Source: Mycobacterium kubicae (GTDB lineage Bacteria > Actinomycetota > Actinomycetes > Mycobacteriales > Mycobacteriaceae). From it: DNA of 64,000 bases. The notes under the pieces were generated by a model, which worked only from the letters and a program-made list of their open reading frames with translations, was not told where the DNA came from and ran no database searches. The position numbers and the translations under genes were made by a program. Shown piece by piece: positions 1 to 8,801 of this stretch (positions are counted from its first letter, which is position 1; the number at the start of each line of letters is the position of its first letter). The stretch spans positions 5,022,001 through 5,086,000 of the forward strand of contig NZ_CP065047.1 in NCBI RefSeq assembly GCF_015689175.1. Direction: 5' to 3'.

Positions 1-336
1 ACGAACCCCGCTGGTGTACCCGTAGAGCAGCAGCTTGAGCATCAGCCGCGGGTGATACGGCGGAAAGCCCCGGGCCTCGCTGTAGGAGGCGAAAAACACT
101 GCCAGATCAAGCACCTCATCGACCAACTCGGACACAAACAACGCCAGATGATCGTCAGGCAACCAATCCCGCAACGACGGCGGCATCAAAAACGACTGAT
201 CCTGGTCATAGGCCCGAAACGTCTTGTCCACCGAAACCTCGCCCGGTGACGATGACGAGCGAGGCCGCGCGGACTCGGTCTCAAACAGCTGATCCTGGGC
301 CGTCATCAAATCCATGGACACAGTTTTCCCGACCAT
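1..336 (-). CDS. IS1182-family transposase, N-terminal part, cut by window edge
   Basis: Reading the minus strand from an ATG at 336 gives an open frame running off the window start. After a variable first 35 residues it contains FRAYDQDQSFLMPPSLRDW, then LPDDHLALF, VDEVLDL and PPYHPRLMLKLLLYGY. This is the well-known N-terminal signature of IS1182-family transposases (plain DDE transposases, usually about 450-550 residues). Only about 112 residues are inside the window, so the catalytic core cannot be judged. A second in-frame ATG lies at 315. The gene probably belongs to an insertion sequence whose upstream terminus lies between 337 and 420. Family assignment rests on motif recognition. Confidence 0.7.
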   Translation of the reverse strand, partial: MVGKTVSMDLMTAQDQLFETESARPRSSSSPGEVSVDKTFRAYDQDQSFLMPPSLRDWLPDDHLALFVSELVDEVLDLAVFFASYSEARGFPPYHPRLMLKLLLYGYTSGVR

Positions 337-423
337 CCACGTCGCCATCAGCGTGACACACCAACAACTCGTGGATACCGACCCACGCACCTAGGTGAGC
401 GGGGGGGTAGGGCGCAGAGCGCG

Positions 424-571
424 CTACCTGAGCAGAAGCGCGGCGAGCTGCTTCACGTGGGTGCGTCCGCGGTCGCCGTCTTCGAGTGCTTCGAGCCAGC
501 GAGCAGGGATGGATTCAACGCCGTCGCGGGCGCCGACGATCGCTCCTGTCATGGCCGCTACACCCGCGTGG
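424..571 (-). pseudogene. ADP-ribosylglycohydrolase C-terminal fragment
   Basis: The minus strand encodes about 49 residues, including AAMTGAIVGARDGVESIPAR and then WLEALEDGDRGR, ending at a stop at 424-426. The pattern of G-A-x-x-G-A-x-x-G followed by I-P-x-x-W is typical of the last segment of ADP-ribosylglycohydrolase (DraG/ADPRH) proteins, which remove ADP-ribose from modified proteins. The rest of the roughly 300-residue enzyme is missing: at about 571 the sequence passes straight into a transposase fragment on the other strand. It is therefore a remnant, probably cut by the neighbouring insertion element. No function is expected. Confidence 0.55.
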
Positions 572-792
572 AACGCGAGCACCTGCAGTACTACCTCGAC
601 GAGTTCACCTTCAGATTCAATCGCCGCAGGTCAAAAGCCCGCGGAATGCTCTTCTACCGACTCCTGCAACAAAGCGTCAACACCGATCCCCACCCACTAG
701 CCGACCTCATCGGCGCCGCCGAAGGCCAAGAGCAAACTCTGCGAGCAACTGCTAAACCACTGCCCGGCAGTACTTTTGACGAATTTTTTTAA
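570..792 (+). pseudogene. IS1595 (ISXO2-like) transposase C-terminal remnant
   Basis: An open frame ending at the TAA at 790-792 contains EHLQYYLDEFTFRFNRRRS followed by RGMLFYRLLQQSV. This is the characteristic C-terminus of IS1595/ISXO2-like transposases. The upstream DDE core is absent, because the sequence before about 570 is an ADP-ribosylglycohydrolase fragment on the other strand. The last 30 residues look less typical. It is a dead fragment of an insertion element, useful mainly as evidence that this flank of the backbone has been rearranged. Confidence 0.6.
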
Positions 793-950
793 GCAAACGA
801 GTCCACTTAAGCAGATAAGCAATAAGTATGTTCGACTTAGGCGAGCTGTTTAACGGGTCTAAACACATTCTTAACGCTCCTGGCCTACCGCCCCGGAGGT
901 CCCGCGCAAATACTGGTACAAGTGCGAGAAACGAGGGGCGGGGACTGCGC

Positions 951-2289
951 ATGGCGCAAGCGATAACACTGGATACGGCGTACCTGAGAGCTCAAGATCC
1001 CGATCAGTACGCCAGCCTGGTGATCGGCGCGGTCGCCATCGTCGATGGTGGCGTCCCCGATTACGCACTGCTGAAACAGCTGCTGGCGGAACGGATTCAG
1101 TCGATACCGCGCTGCACACAGGTGCTGCGGACGCAGAGCTTCGAGTGGATCGACTGTCCCGGATTCGACCTGGCCCATCATGTGCGCTGGGTGGCGATTC
1201 CGCGCCCGGGCGACGACGCCCAGCTGTCCGGCGCGATCGCCCACGCCCTGGAGCGTCCCCTCGACCTGGACCGTCCGCCGTGGGAGTGCTGGGTGATCGA
1301 GGGCCTGAAAGGCGGCCGGTGGGCAATCTTGATGAAGATCCACCACGGCTTGGCCGACGGGAACTCAGCCGCCCACCTGCTCACCCGGCTTTGCGACGAC
1401 GCCGACCACGATGCATTCGCGAACGGTGTTGGCGACAAACATGATTCGCCGCCGCAGGCCTCGAAGCGCGGCTGGCCCCTGGAGTGGGCTGGGGCACTCG
1501 CCGGCAACTTCGTCGGGGCGATCTGGCCGACGGCACGGCCCTCGGTCGACCCGGTCCTGCGGCGCTACAGCACGGTGCGCGTCCCGATTGCCGACGTCGA
1601 GTGCGTGTGCCGCAAATTCGGTGTGACCGTCAACGATGTCGCGCTGGCGGCCATCACCGAGGGCTTCCGAAGGGTTCTGCTACGCCGCGGCGAAGAACCG
1701 CGGGCGGACTCGCTGCGCACCCTGGTGCCGATGCCGGTACGTTCGGCACTACTGCCATACCTGCCCGTCGAGCATGACGACCCGGTCCAGCAATTGCGGA
1801 CCGTGCACAGCCGGTGGAAAGCGCAGCACGCCGACAAATCTCCGCCCGGTATCGTGGAGTCTGCGATCAATTGTCTGCCAACTATGCTGCGCGGCAACCT
1901 CATACAACTGTTACCCAGGCTCCCGCAGCGCGGCCTCGTAACGCTGGCGAACCACGCGCCCGGGCCTCGCCATCAGCTGCGGCTGATGGGCCAGACGATG
2001 GAGCGCCTGCTGCCGATCCCCCCGATCGCCTTGCAGCTGAGCACCGGGGTCGCGATGCTCAGCTACGGCGACGAATTGGTATTCGGGCATCACCGCCGAA
2101 TACGACGCCACGGCCGACGTCAAGCAGCTGGCAGCCGGTATCGAGCTGGGCATGGCACGGATGGTGGCGCTCAGCCAGGATTCGGTGTTGCTGTTCAGCA
2201 AGGACCGCCGGCGCACGCGCGCGGCGCGCGCGTTTCCGGGCCAGGCGCAGCGGCCGCGACCGTCGGCACCCACGCCGGCACGTCACTGA
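951..2289 (+). pseudogene. WS/DGAT wax-ester/triacylglycerol synthase (Rv3371-like), frameshifted
   Basis: WS/DGAT enzymes acylate diacylglycerol or fatty alcohols with acyl-CoA to make storage lipid. The start chosen is ATG 951, giving MAQAITLDTAYL, with a purine-rich stretch at 932-943 as ribosome site; an in-frame upstream extension to 828 lacks family similarity. The catalytic motif HHGLADG is at residues 131-137. Near 2085-2087 a GGG run shifts the frame: correcting one base gives VFGITAEYDA and a normal C-terminus ending at 2289, whereas the uncorrected frame runs to 2309 with unrelated residues. Followed by otsB2, as Rv3371 is followed by Rv3372. The frameshift is either an inactivating mutation of the last ~65 residues or a sequencing error. 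Confidence 0.8.
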
Positions 2290-2330
2290 CCCGCTCTCAC
2301 CGGCGTTGAACACCGTGAGAAGGTTGGTCA

Positions 2331-3490
2331 ATGCCGGTCACCATCGACCCGCGCCGCCATGACGCGGTGCTGTTCGACACCGCGTTGGACCGCACCCAGG
2401 CGCTGACCCGGCGATTGCGCGAAGCCGGCGTCGACACCGGCGTCTTCGCGTCGAACGGTAACGTCCGCGACACCCTGAGTGAGGCAGCAGACAAGCTGTC
2501 GGTCCGCCCGGGGCGATGCGCCGTCCTTACCGACAACGCGGCTTGCGTCCAGGCCGCGCGCGACGGCGGATTCGCGTTGGTCATCGGCCTCGACCGAACA
2601 GGGCAAAGTGACGCCCTGCGGCGCGTCGGCGCCGACGCCGTGGTCGGCGATCTGGATGAGGTCGCCGTGCGCACCGGGGACCACCGGATGTCCCAGCTAC
2701 CCGATGCTGTGCAGGCCCTCGGTGCCCTCACCGACCGGAGGCCGGCCATATGTTCTTCGACTTCGACGGCACGCTGTCGGACATCGTCGACGATCCCGCC
2801 GCGGCCCGGCCCGTCGCCGCCGCGGTCGAGGCGCTGCGGAAGCTGGCCGCGCAATGCCCGGTCGCGGTTCTGTCCGGCCGCGACCTCGCCGACGTGTCAC
2901 AGCGCCTCGGTGTGCCCGGGATCTGGTATGCCGGCAGCCACGGTTTCGAGCTGACCGCACCCGACGGCACACACCACCAGAACGACGCCGCGGCGGCGGC
3001 CACACCGGTGCTCGAACAGGCCGCCGCCGAGCTGCGCGACCGGCTCGACTCGATCCCCGGAGTTATGATGGAGCACAAGCGATTTGGCGTTGCGGTCCAC
3101 TACCGCAACGCCGCGCGGGACCGCGTGGGCGAGGTTGCCGCGGCGGTGCGCGCGGCGGGCCGGCGGGACGGACTTCGGGTGACGACGGGTCGCGAAGTCA
3201 TCGAGCTGCGTCCGGACATGGACTGGGACAAGGGAAAGACGCTTCGCTGGGTGATCGATCACCTGCGCGAGGCCGACGCGCGTCCGCTGGTGCCCATCTA
3301 TCTCGGCGACGACATCACCGACGAGGACGCGTTCGACGCGGTCCGCGATGATGGTATCCCGATCCTGGTGCGACACAGCGAAGACGGCGACCGCGCCACC
3401 GCCGCGCTGTTTGCGTTGGACAGTCCCGCGCGCGCCGCCGAGTTCACCGAAAGGTTGGCACAGCGGTTAAGTGACGCCCGCGTAAATTAG
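2331..3490 (+). pseudogene. otsB2: trehalose-6-phosphate phosphatase OtsB2, split by a frameshift
   Basis: OtsB2 dephosphorylates trehalose-6-phosphate, the last step of the OtsA-OtsB trehalose pathway, essential in M. tuberculosis. The first part (2331 to about 2745) starts PVTIDPRRHDAVLFDT and matches the N-terminal non-catalytic HAD-like domain of Rv3372. The second part (2750-3490, 246 residues) has the catalytic HAD motif FFDFDGTLSDIV, then VLSGRDLADV, AGSHGFE and the late motif LGDDITDEDAF. The two parts are in different frames, joined near 2741-2750. ATG 2750 is preceded by GGAGG at about 2737, so the catalytic domain could be made separately. The gene lies 41 bp after the WS/DGAT gene and is probably cotranscribed with it. 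Confidence 0.85.
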
Positions 3491-3637
3491 CGACGGCAAC
3501 GGTTCTAACGGCGCTCAGGGTGCCAACATTCGAGTGATCCAGCACGACGGTGTCCCCATTCGGCGGTGGCACGAGGTTGGCGCGACATGCCGGGACATGA
3601 AGCGTTGGCCGCCTCACGCGCCACCCTAGGTAGCCGA

Positions 3638-4030
3638 TCAAGACGGGGCAATCACTGCCATGCCGAGCGCCTCGGCGGCGTCGCGCATGCGGTCGTCGTA
3701 AGTGCACAACCGGCCAAGATCCATGCCGAGCCGCTGGGCAGTCGCCAGGTGAATTGCATCGAGGGTGCGTAGCTCGATTGGCAGCAGCCCACCAGCAAGA
3801 TCGAGCAATCGGTTGTCGATGCGTAGTAGGTCTAGGCTCGCGAGCGCCCGGCGTCCGGCTCTTCGGGCTGATTCACCCTTGTGGAGCAGAGCCCGCATGA
3901 CCTCCGTCCGCGCAAGGGCACTCGACACCCGCGGCAGCCGGGTGCGAAGGTAGCGACGCAGCGCATCCGACTCTGGCTCACGAACTGCAAGCTTGACGAT
4001 TGCGGACGAGTCCAGGTAGATGGCCGCCAT
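3638..4030 (-). CDS. vapC: VapC-type PIN-domain toxin ribonuclease
   Basis: A 130-residue PIN-domain protein starting AAIYLDSSAIVKL, which carries the first conserved acidic residue of the VapC active site. It also has RTEVMRALL, LRTLDAIHLATA and a final CTYDDRM; these four positions are the acidic pocket that binds Mg2+ in VapC endoribonucleases cleaving tRNA or rRNA. The ATG at 4030 overlaps the antitoxin stop (TGATG), indicating translational coupling; a TTG one codon upstream is possible. Length and motifs are complete, so the toxin appears functional. Which of the many mycobacterial VapC paralogues it corresponds to cannot be told from reading. Confidence 0.88.
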   Translation of the reverse strand: MAAIYLDSSAIVKLAVREPESDALRRYLRTRLPRVSSALARTEVMRALLHKGESARRAGRRALASLDLLRIDNRLLDLAGGLLPIELRTLDAIHLATAQRLGMDLGRLCTYDDRMRDAAEALGMAVIAPS

Positions 4031-4305
4031 CAACGCTCGTGCTCACGCAGGCGCGCAAGCGTCACGGACGGCAGCTCGATACCCGTTTTGAGTCGGACCG
4101 GCTCGGGAAGGTCATCAAAGTCAAGCGTCGCACGTTCGATCCCGCCGCTTGCCAGCATCTGCTGGTACGGACCGCCCTCCGGCATCGGCGAGAGAAGGGC
4201 GATAGGCCGACCACGGTCGGTGATCTCGATCGTCTCGCCGGCCTCGACCCGACGGAGGAGTTCGCTGGCCCGCTGCCGCAGCTCACGAACGCCCACCGTA
4301 GACAT
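4030..4305 (-). CDS. vapB: VapB antitoxin, Phd/YefM type
   Basis: A 91-residue antitoxin. The first 50 residues, MSTVGVRELRQRASELLRRV then EAGETIEITDRGRPIALL, form the Phd/YefM DNA-binding fold; the acidic, leucine- and proline-containing C-terminal part is expected to wrap the VapC active site. It is the first gene of a two-gene operon and its stop codon overlaps the toxin start. An almost perfectly placed inverted repeat covers its start codon, consistent with the usual autorepression of VapBC operons by the antitoxin or the complex. Confidence 0.88.
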   Translation of the reverse strand: MSTVGVRELRQRASELLRRVEAGETIEITDRGRPIALLSPMPEGGPYQQMLASGGIERATLDFDDLPEPVRLKTGIELPSVTLARLREHER

Positions 4306-4323
4306 GTGCTAACTGTAGCACAT
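4304..4323 (-). promoter_or_regulatory. Palindromic operator at the vapB start codon
   Basis: A perfect inverted repeat with 8-bp arms (ATGTGCTA and TAGCACAT) and a 4-bp spacer. It begins inside the vapB start codon (the ATG occupies 4305-4303 on the minus strand) and extends upstream. Its position suits an autoregulatory VapB site that blocks initiation; binding itself is inferred. Confidence 0.6.
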
Positions 4324-4457
4324 AGCTGTTTAGCTTAGCGCCCGAGCGATCCCCCCGAAGCCCGCCGAATGCGGGACAGGTCATGGCTGGACGGCAGGCC
4401 AGGCGCACCAGTGAACGCCTGCGCGCCGGGGCGACGTACCGGGTTCTAAGCCATCGG

Positions 4458-5330
4458 CTAGGCCTCCGCGTACTCCACCGCGCCGTCGTCCAACACGATC
4501 CGCGCGTTCGCGCTTTCGGCGCCACAAGCCTCCGTCCGAAACACCGCCTTGCCCGGTTCCGTCCGCCAGATCAGCGTGGTCAGCGTCTCCCCTGGAAACA
4601 CCGGCGAGGTGAATCGCGCCGCTATCGACGTGACGTTGGCGGCCACGCCCTTGCCCAGCTCGGCGACCAGCGCGCGGCCCGACACCCCGTAGGTGCACAG
4701 CCCGTGCAGGATCGGCTTCGGGAAACCGGCCATGTCCCTGGCGAACCACGGGTCGCTGTGCAGCGGGTTGCGGTCACCGGAGAGCCGATAGATCAGCGCC
4801 TGGTCCGCACGGGTGGGCAGCGCGATCCGGGCATCGGGCTCGCGGTCGGGAAACTCCGGCGCGATCGGCCGCTGACCCGGCACTCCCCCGAACCCGCCCT
4901 CGCCCCGGATGACCAACGTGGTGAGTGTCTCGGCGATCAGCTCCCCCGAGTCGGGGTCGGTGCCGCGGCCGCGCAGCACGATGATCGCGTTCTTGCCCTC
5001 GCCCTTGTCCTGGATGTCCGCGACCTCGGAGACCACGGACAGCTTGCCCGCCGGCGGCAGCGGTGCGTGCAGCCGGATGCCCTGCGACCCGTGTAAAAGC
5101 ATGGCCCAGTTGAACTTTCCGATCTTGCCCGCCGCACCGAACGCCGGGCAGCAGATCACCGCATAGGTGGGCAGCACCTGCTGGGTGATGTCGTGGCTGT
5201 TTTCGGTGGTGAACGATAGGTCGTCAGTTCCGGCGCCGACACCGAGCGCGTAGAGCAGCGTCTCCCGGTCCGTCCATTCGAACAGCATCGGCTCCGTCGT
5301 CGCACCGACGGCACTCGGGTCAATCGCCAT
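4458..5330 (-). CDS. htdY: 3-hydroxyacyl-thioester dehydratase HtdY (MaoC family)
   Basis: A 290-residue double-hotdog protein that matches Rv3389c (HtdY) through long stretches, for example MLFEWTDRETLLYA, QQVLPTYAVICCPAFGAA and HGSQGIRLHAPLP. The C-terminal hydratase-2 motif YRLSGDRNPLHSDP places the catalytic Asp186 and His191. The family hydrates or dehydrates (R)-3-hydroxyacyl-CoA in fatty-acid metabolism. Start ATG 5330 gives MAIDPSAVGA as in the homologue. It is divergent from lpqD, and the order matches Rv3389c-Rv3390. Frame and length are intact, unlike its neighbours. Confidence 0.92.
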   Translation of the reverse strand: MAIDPSAVGATTEPMLFEWTDRETLLYALGVGAGTDDLSFTTENSHDITQQVLPTYAVICCPAFGAAGKIGKFNWAMLLHGSQGIRLHAPLPPAGKLSVVSEVADIQDKGEGKNAIIVLRGRGTDPDSGELIAETLTTLVIRGEGGFGGVPGQRPIAPEFPDREPDARIALPTRADQALIYRLSGDRNPLHSDPWFARDMAGFPKPILHGLCTYGVSGRALVAELGKGVAANVTSIAARFTSPVFPGETLTTLIWRTEPGKAVFRTEACGAESANARIVLDDGAVEYAEA

Positions 5331-5412
5331 ACGAGTCTCCCTTCAAGCTTTTCTGCCACCCAACCATCGCAAACCCTTCCCACCGGCACCGTCGGCGGGG
5401 CAGGCTATCGCC

Positions 5413-6116
5413 ATGCGCAATCCCAGCTTGATCAGGAAGGCCTCAAAAGCGGTAGCCGTGCTGGCCGCAACGGTAATCGTCGGCGCCTGCGGCGGGTCAC
5501 CGCAGGCCCACAGCATCACCGTGACGTTCGTCCGGCACGCGGAGTCCGAGACCAACGCCAGCGGCGTCATCGACACCGACGTGCCGGGCCCGGGCCTGAC
5601 CCCGGAGGGCAAGGGGCAGGCCGAACAGGTCGCGCACCAACTCGCCCACAACAAGTACGACGCCGTCTACGCCTCCACCATGGTGCGAACGCAACAGACC
5701 GCCGCGCCGTTGGCCGCCGAACTCGGCAAGCAAGTCGAGGTGCTGCAAGGCATCCAAGAGATCAACGCCGGCTGGTACGAGGGCAAGCCCGTCTCGATGG
5801 CCCCCTCGACGTACCGGCGGACTGGCTCAACGGCGACGTCGGAGACCGCATCCCCGGGTCGATCACCGGCAAGGAGTTCAACGACTGGTTCACCGCGGCC
5901 GTGCAGAAGATCTACAACAGCGGCCACAACCAACCGGTGGTGTTCTCGCATCTGTACGCCATCGAGTACTGGACGCTGATGAACACGAAGAACGCCAAGG
6001 ACAGCCTGGCGACCAGTCATCCGCTGCCCAACGTCGGCCGCGTGGTGATCACCGGAAACCCGATGACCGGCTGGACGCTGGTGGACTGGGACGGCATCCG
6101 CAACTTCGCCGGCTGA
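5413..6116 (+). pseudogene. lpqD: Lipoprotein LpqD, histidine-phosphatase fold, frameshifted
   Basis: LpqD (Rv3390) is an exported lipoprotein with a phosphoglycerate-mutase-like fold. The signal peptide has a hydrophobic stretch VAVLAATVIVGAC with lipidation Cys26. The catalytic histidine motif is FVRHAESE. At about 5810-5820, after SMAPSTYR, the frame breaks; reading one frame over gives ADWLNGDVGDRIPGSITGKE and a normal end GWTLVDWDGIRNFAG at 6116. One lost base would explain it. The uncorrected frame stops at 5979 in unrelated sequence. It lies 82 bp from divergent htdY and just before the acrA1 fragment, as in M. tuberculosis. Confidence 0.85.
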
Positions 6117-6168
6117 TGCCTGGACAGCATGGTTGACGTGCGCGGTGTGACCCGCCACGATGGCTTGC

Positions 6169-6258
6169 ATGCGCTATGTCGTTACCGGCGGTACCGGGTT
6201 TATTGGTCGCCGCGTCGTACCTCGCCTGCTGGAAACCCGGCCGGACGCGCAGGTGTGG
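6169..6258 (+). pseudogene. acrA1: acrA1 (fatty acyl-CoA reductase) 5' fragment
   Basis: ATG 6169 opens with MRYVVTGGTGFIGRRVV and continues PRLLETRPDAQVW, the Rossmann nucleotide-binding start of AcrA1 (Rv3391). After about 30 codons the sequence changes abruptly into a transposase. The rest of the roughly 650-residue gene is not found in the window. The join lies in the words CAGGTGTGG, shared by both sequences. The fragment marks where conserved backbone ends and accessory DNA begins. Confidence 0.75.
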
Positions 6259-6883
6259 ACCGCTACAGCCCGCAGGTGCGTGCCGAGCTGTTGGCGATGA
6301 GCAGCGCGACGATCGACCGCTACCTGCGTGCGGTCAAGGCGCGCGACCAGATCAAGGGGAAATCGACCACCAAGGCCTCCCCGTTGCTGCGGTCTTCGAT
6401 CAAGATCCGCAAGGCAACCGACGAGGTCGAGGGATCTCCGGGGTTCTTCGAAGGCGACACCGTCGCGCACTGCGGTCCAACCCTCAAAGGCGAGTTCGCC
6501 CGGACCGTCAACCTCACCGATATGCATATCGGTTGGGTCTTCACCCGCACCGAACGCAACAACGCCCACACTCACATCCTCGGCGCCCTCAAAGCCGGTG
6601 TCCATGAAATACCTTACGAGGTAACCGGTTTGGACTTCGACAACGGAACCGAATTCCTCAACAAGGCCGTCATCAAGTGGGCTGCGCAGATGGAGATCTT
6701 CTTCACCAGGTCGCGGCCGTACAAGAAGAACGATCAGGCCACAATCGAGTCCAAGAACAACCACCTCGTCCGCAAGTATGGGTTCTACTACCGCTATGAC
6801 ACCGACGAGGAACGTGCGGTGCTCAACCGGCTCTGGAGGCTGGTCAACGACCGGCTCAACTACCTGACGCCCACCATCAAACC
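6252..6883 (+). pseudogene. DDE (rve-type) transposase, middle part; 5' end lost, split by ISL3 element
   Basis: From about 6252 the frame reads GVDRYSPQVRAELLAMS and then carries the integrase-core catalytic pattern: Asp in FFEGDTVAHCG, Asp in LDFDNGTEFLN and Glu in NDQATIESKNNH. It ends at NYLTPTIKP, where an ISL3 element is inserted. About 150 N-terminal residues, expected to be a DNA-binding region, are missing because the gene is fused to acrA1. The family is an unclassified (ISNCY-like) mycobacterial transposase with an rve core. Its C-terminus resumes at 8499. The uncorrected frame stops at 6897 inside the ISL3 end. Confidence 0.75.
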
Positions 6884-7022
6884 GGCTCTGCGGAAATGAG
6901 CGTGCAGCAGTGGTTGGCGGATATCCGCGGTGGGGGTTCGTGTCGTTGAGCTGAGGTGGGGCCTCGGTGGGTGACGATTCAGGTTCCTACACGCCGCTTC
7001 ACCAACACCACCGAGGTGACCC

Positions 7023-8485
7023 TTGCCTGAGGCTACTGCCTGCCCGCCGTCTGTTGTTGCCGACACGATCATGCGCACCATCGAGTTGGGGGTGACGATC
7101 ACCGACGCCGCGGTCGACGAGAAGACGACGACGATCTTCTGCAGGCCGGTGGCCTGTGACGCCAGGTGTCCGGACTGCGGCCGGGAGGGCCGCTACCGCG
7201 ACACTGTGACTCGGCCGTTGACGGATCTGCCGGTGGCCGGCTACCCGCTGGTGCTGCAGGGTGCCCTACCTCGCTACCGCTGCACAACGCCAGCGTGTGG
7301 GCGGGCAGTGTTCAACCAGGATCTGGGCAAGTTGGCGGCCCCGCGCTCATCGACGACGCGGCGCTGTGCCCGGTATGTATTGCGGCGGTTGATGATCGAC
7401 CGCACCACCATTTCGGCGATCGCCGCCGAACTCGGGGTGTCCTGGCATACTGTCAGCTCCATCGCGATGCGTGCGACCGCCGGCCTGATCGCCACAACCG
7501 GGCCGGATCGGCTGGCCGGGGTGACGGTGATCGGTGTCGATGAGCATCGCTGGGCGCCTCGGCGTCGCGGCACAGAGGGGTTCGTCACGCTGATCATCGA
7601 CCTCACGCCTACCCACGACCAGACCGGCCCGGCACGCCTGCTCGACCTGGTCGAAGGACGCTCAGCGACCGCACTGGCCACGTGGTTGGCCGCCCAACCC
7701 ACCGACTTTGCCCGGGCCGTGGAGGTCATTGCGATGGACGGGTTCGCCGGCTACAAGACCGCCGCCACCGAGGTCATCCCGGACGCGGTCACCGTGATGG
7801 ACCCCTTCCACGTTGTGGCTTTGGCCGGGACCAAGCTCGACCTGATCCGCCAACGCATCCAGCAGCAGACCCTGGGTCGGCGCGGACACACCGGTGACCC
7901 GCTCTATGGGATCCGGCGCATCGCCCGAACCCGCCTGCAGCTGCTCTCCCCACGCCAATACACCCGGCTGACCGAGGTGCTCGACGGCGACGACCATCTC
8001 GCCGTCAAGGTCGCCTGGCTGATCTATCAGAAGATCATCGCCGCCTACGCCGACCCGAACCGACGTCACGGCAAGAAGGCAATGACCAGGCTGATCGAGT
8101 CGATACGGCGCGGCGTACCCGCCGGATTGGAGGAGATCGCCCAACTCGGCCGCACGCTATCGCGCCGCCGCGCCGACATCCTGGCCTTCTTCGACCACCA
8201 CGTCTCCAACGGACCCACCGAGGCCATCAACGGCCGCCTGGAAGTCGGCGCGGCGTACCCGCCGGATTGGAGGAGATCGCCCAACTCGGCCGCACGCTAT
8301 CGCGCCGCCGCGCCGACATCCTGGCCTTCTTCGACCACCACGTCTCCAACGGACCCACCGAGGCCATCAACGGCCGCCTGGAAGCATTGCGCCGCAACGC
8401 CCTCGGATTCCGCAACCTCACCCACTACCGTTGGCGCTCACTACTACACAGCGGAGCACTCCACCAACTTGTCAATGCACTCTGA
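7023..8485 (+). pseudogene. ISL3-family transposase, disrupted by a 140-bp tandem duplication
   Basis: The protein begins after TTG 7023 (an ATG at 7071 is an alternative). It has the N-terminal zinc-ribbon pattern with CDARCPDCG and CTTPACGRAVF, a helix-turn-helix around ISAIAAELGVSWHTV, then the DDE core starting VIGVDEHRWAPRR and VIAMDGFAGYK. Near the end, residues up to SNGPTEAINGRLE are followed by a second, out-of-frame copy of the same DNA. In the original frame the protein should end LRRNALGFRNLTHYRWRSLL and stop at 8485. The shifted frame instead reads through into the host transposase C-terminus to 8801, a spurious 592-residue fusion. The transposase is probably inactive. Confidence 0.85.
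8106..8385 (+). repeat. 140-bp direct tandem duplication inside the ISL3 transposase
   Basis: Bases 8106-8244 and 8246-8384 appear identical; the period is 140 bp, and the copies are followed by T (8245) and C (8385). The period is not a multiple of three, so the duplication shifts the reading frame. It begins in CGGCGCGGCGTACCCGCCGG and ends in GGCCGCCTGGAAG. Confidence 0.9.
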
Positions 8486-8498
8486 ATTACGAAGAGCC

Positions 8499-8801
8499 AT
8501 CAAACCCATCGGCTACGGCGCTGGCCGCGACGGCCAGCGCCGCCGCCTCTACGACGAGCCCATGACCCCACTGGACCGGCTGCTGGCAGCCGGGGTCCTC
8601 TCGCCAGCCCAAGAATCGGAGCTGCTTGCCTACCGCGACACCCTGAACCCCGCCGCGATCGCACGCCAGATCGCCGATCTACAAGCCGCCCTGCTCAGAC
8701 TCGCCAAGAACAAGACCGAACACCTCTACCTCGCCGCCATCCCCACCGCCCTACCCGAGGTCAGATCCGGCATCCGCATCCAGAACAAGACCGCCAGTTG
8801 A
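8499..8801 (+). pseudogene. DDE (rve-type) transposase, C-terminal part
   Basis: Starting in the duplicated octamer, the frame reads IKPIGYGAGRDGQRRRLYDE, then PMTPLDRLLAAGVLSPAQ and ALLRLAKNKTEHLY, ending at a TGA at 8799-8801. This is the C-terminal region of the same transposase whose catalytic core ends at 6883; the ISL3 element separates the two. With the element removed the join is in frame, so this gene was intact from the core onwards before the insertion. Confidence 0.75.

Larger units (their letters stand above)
6884..8498 (+). mobile_element. ISL3-family insertion sequence with 8-bp target duplication
   Basis: The element is 1615 bp. Its left end begins GGCTCTGCGGAAATGAGCG and its right end, read inward, begins GGCTCTTCGTAATTCAGAG, giving imperfect terminal inverted repeats typical of ISL3. 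The octamer ATCAAACC occurs immediately before it (6876-6883) and immediately after it (8499-8506), the 8-bp duplication expected for this family. Removing the element and one copy of the octamer restores the host transposase frame exactly (TPTIKP then IGYGAGRD). It carries one transposase gene, damaged by an internal duplication. Confidence 0.9.

Noticed and set aside
2297..2854. A 185-codon frame antisense to otsB2
   Set aside because: Shadow of the real gene; no domain and no ribosome site.
7023..8801. A 592-codon open frame covering the ISL3 transposase and beyond
   Set aside because: The last 190 codons come from a frameshift caused by the 140-bp duplication and from reading across the IS border; it is not a natural fusion protein.
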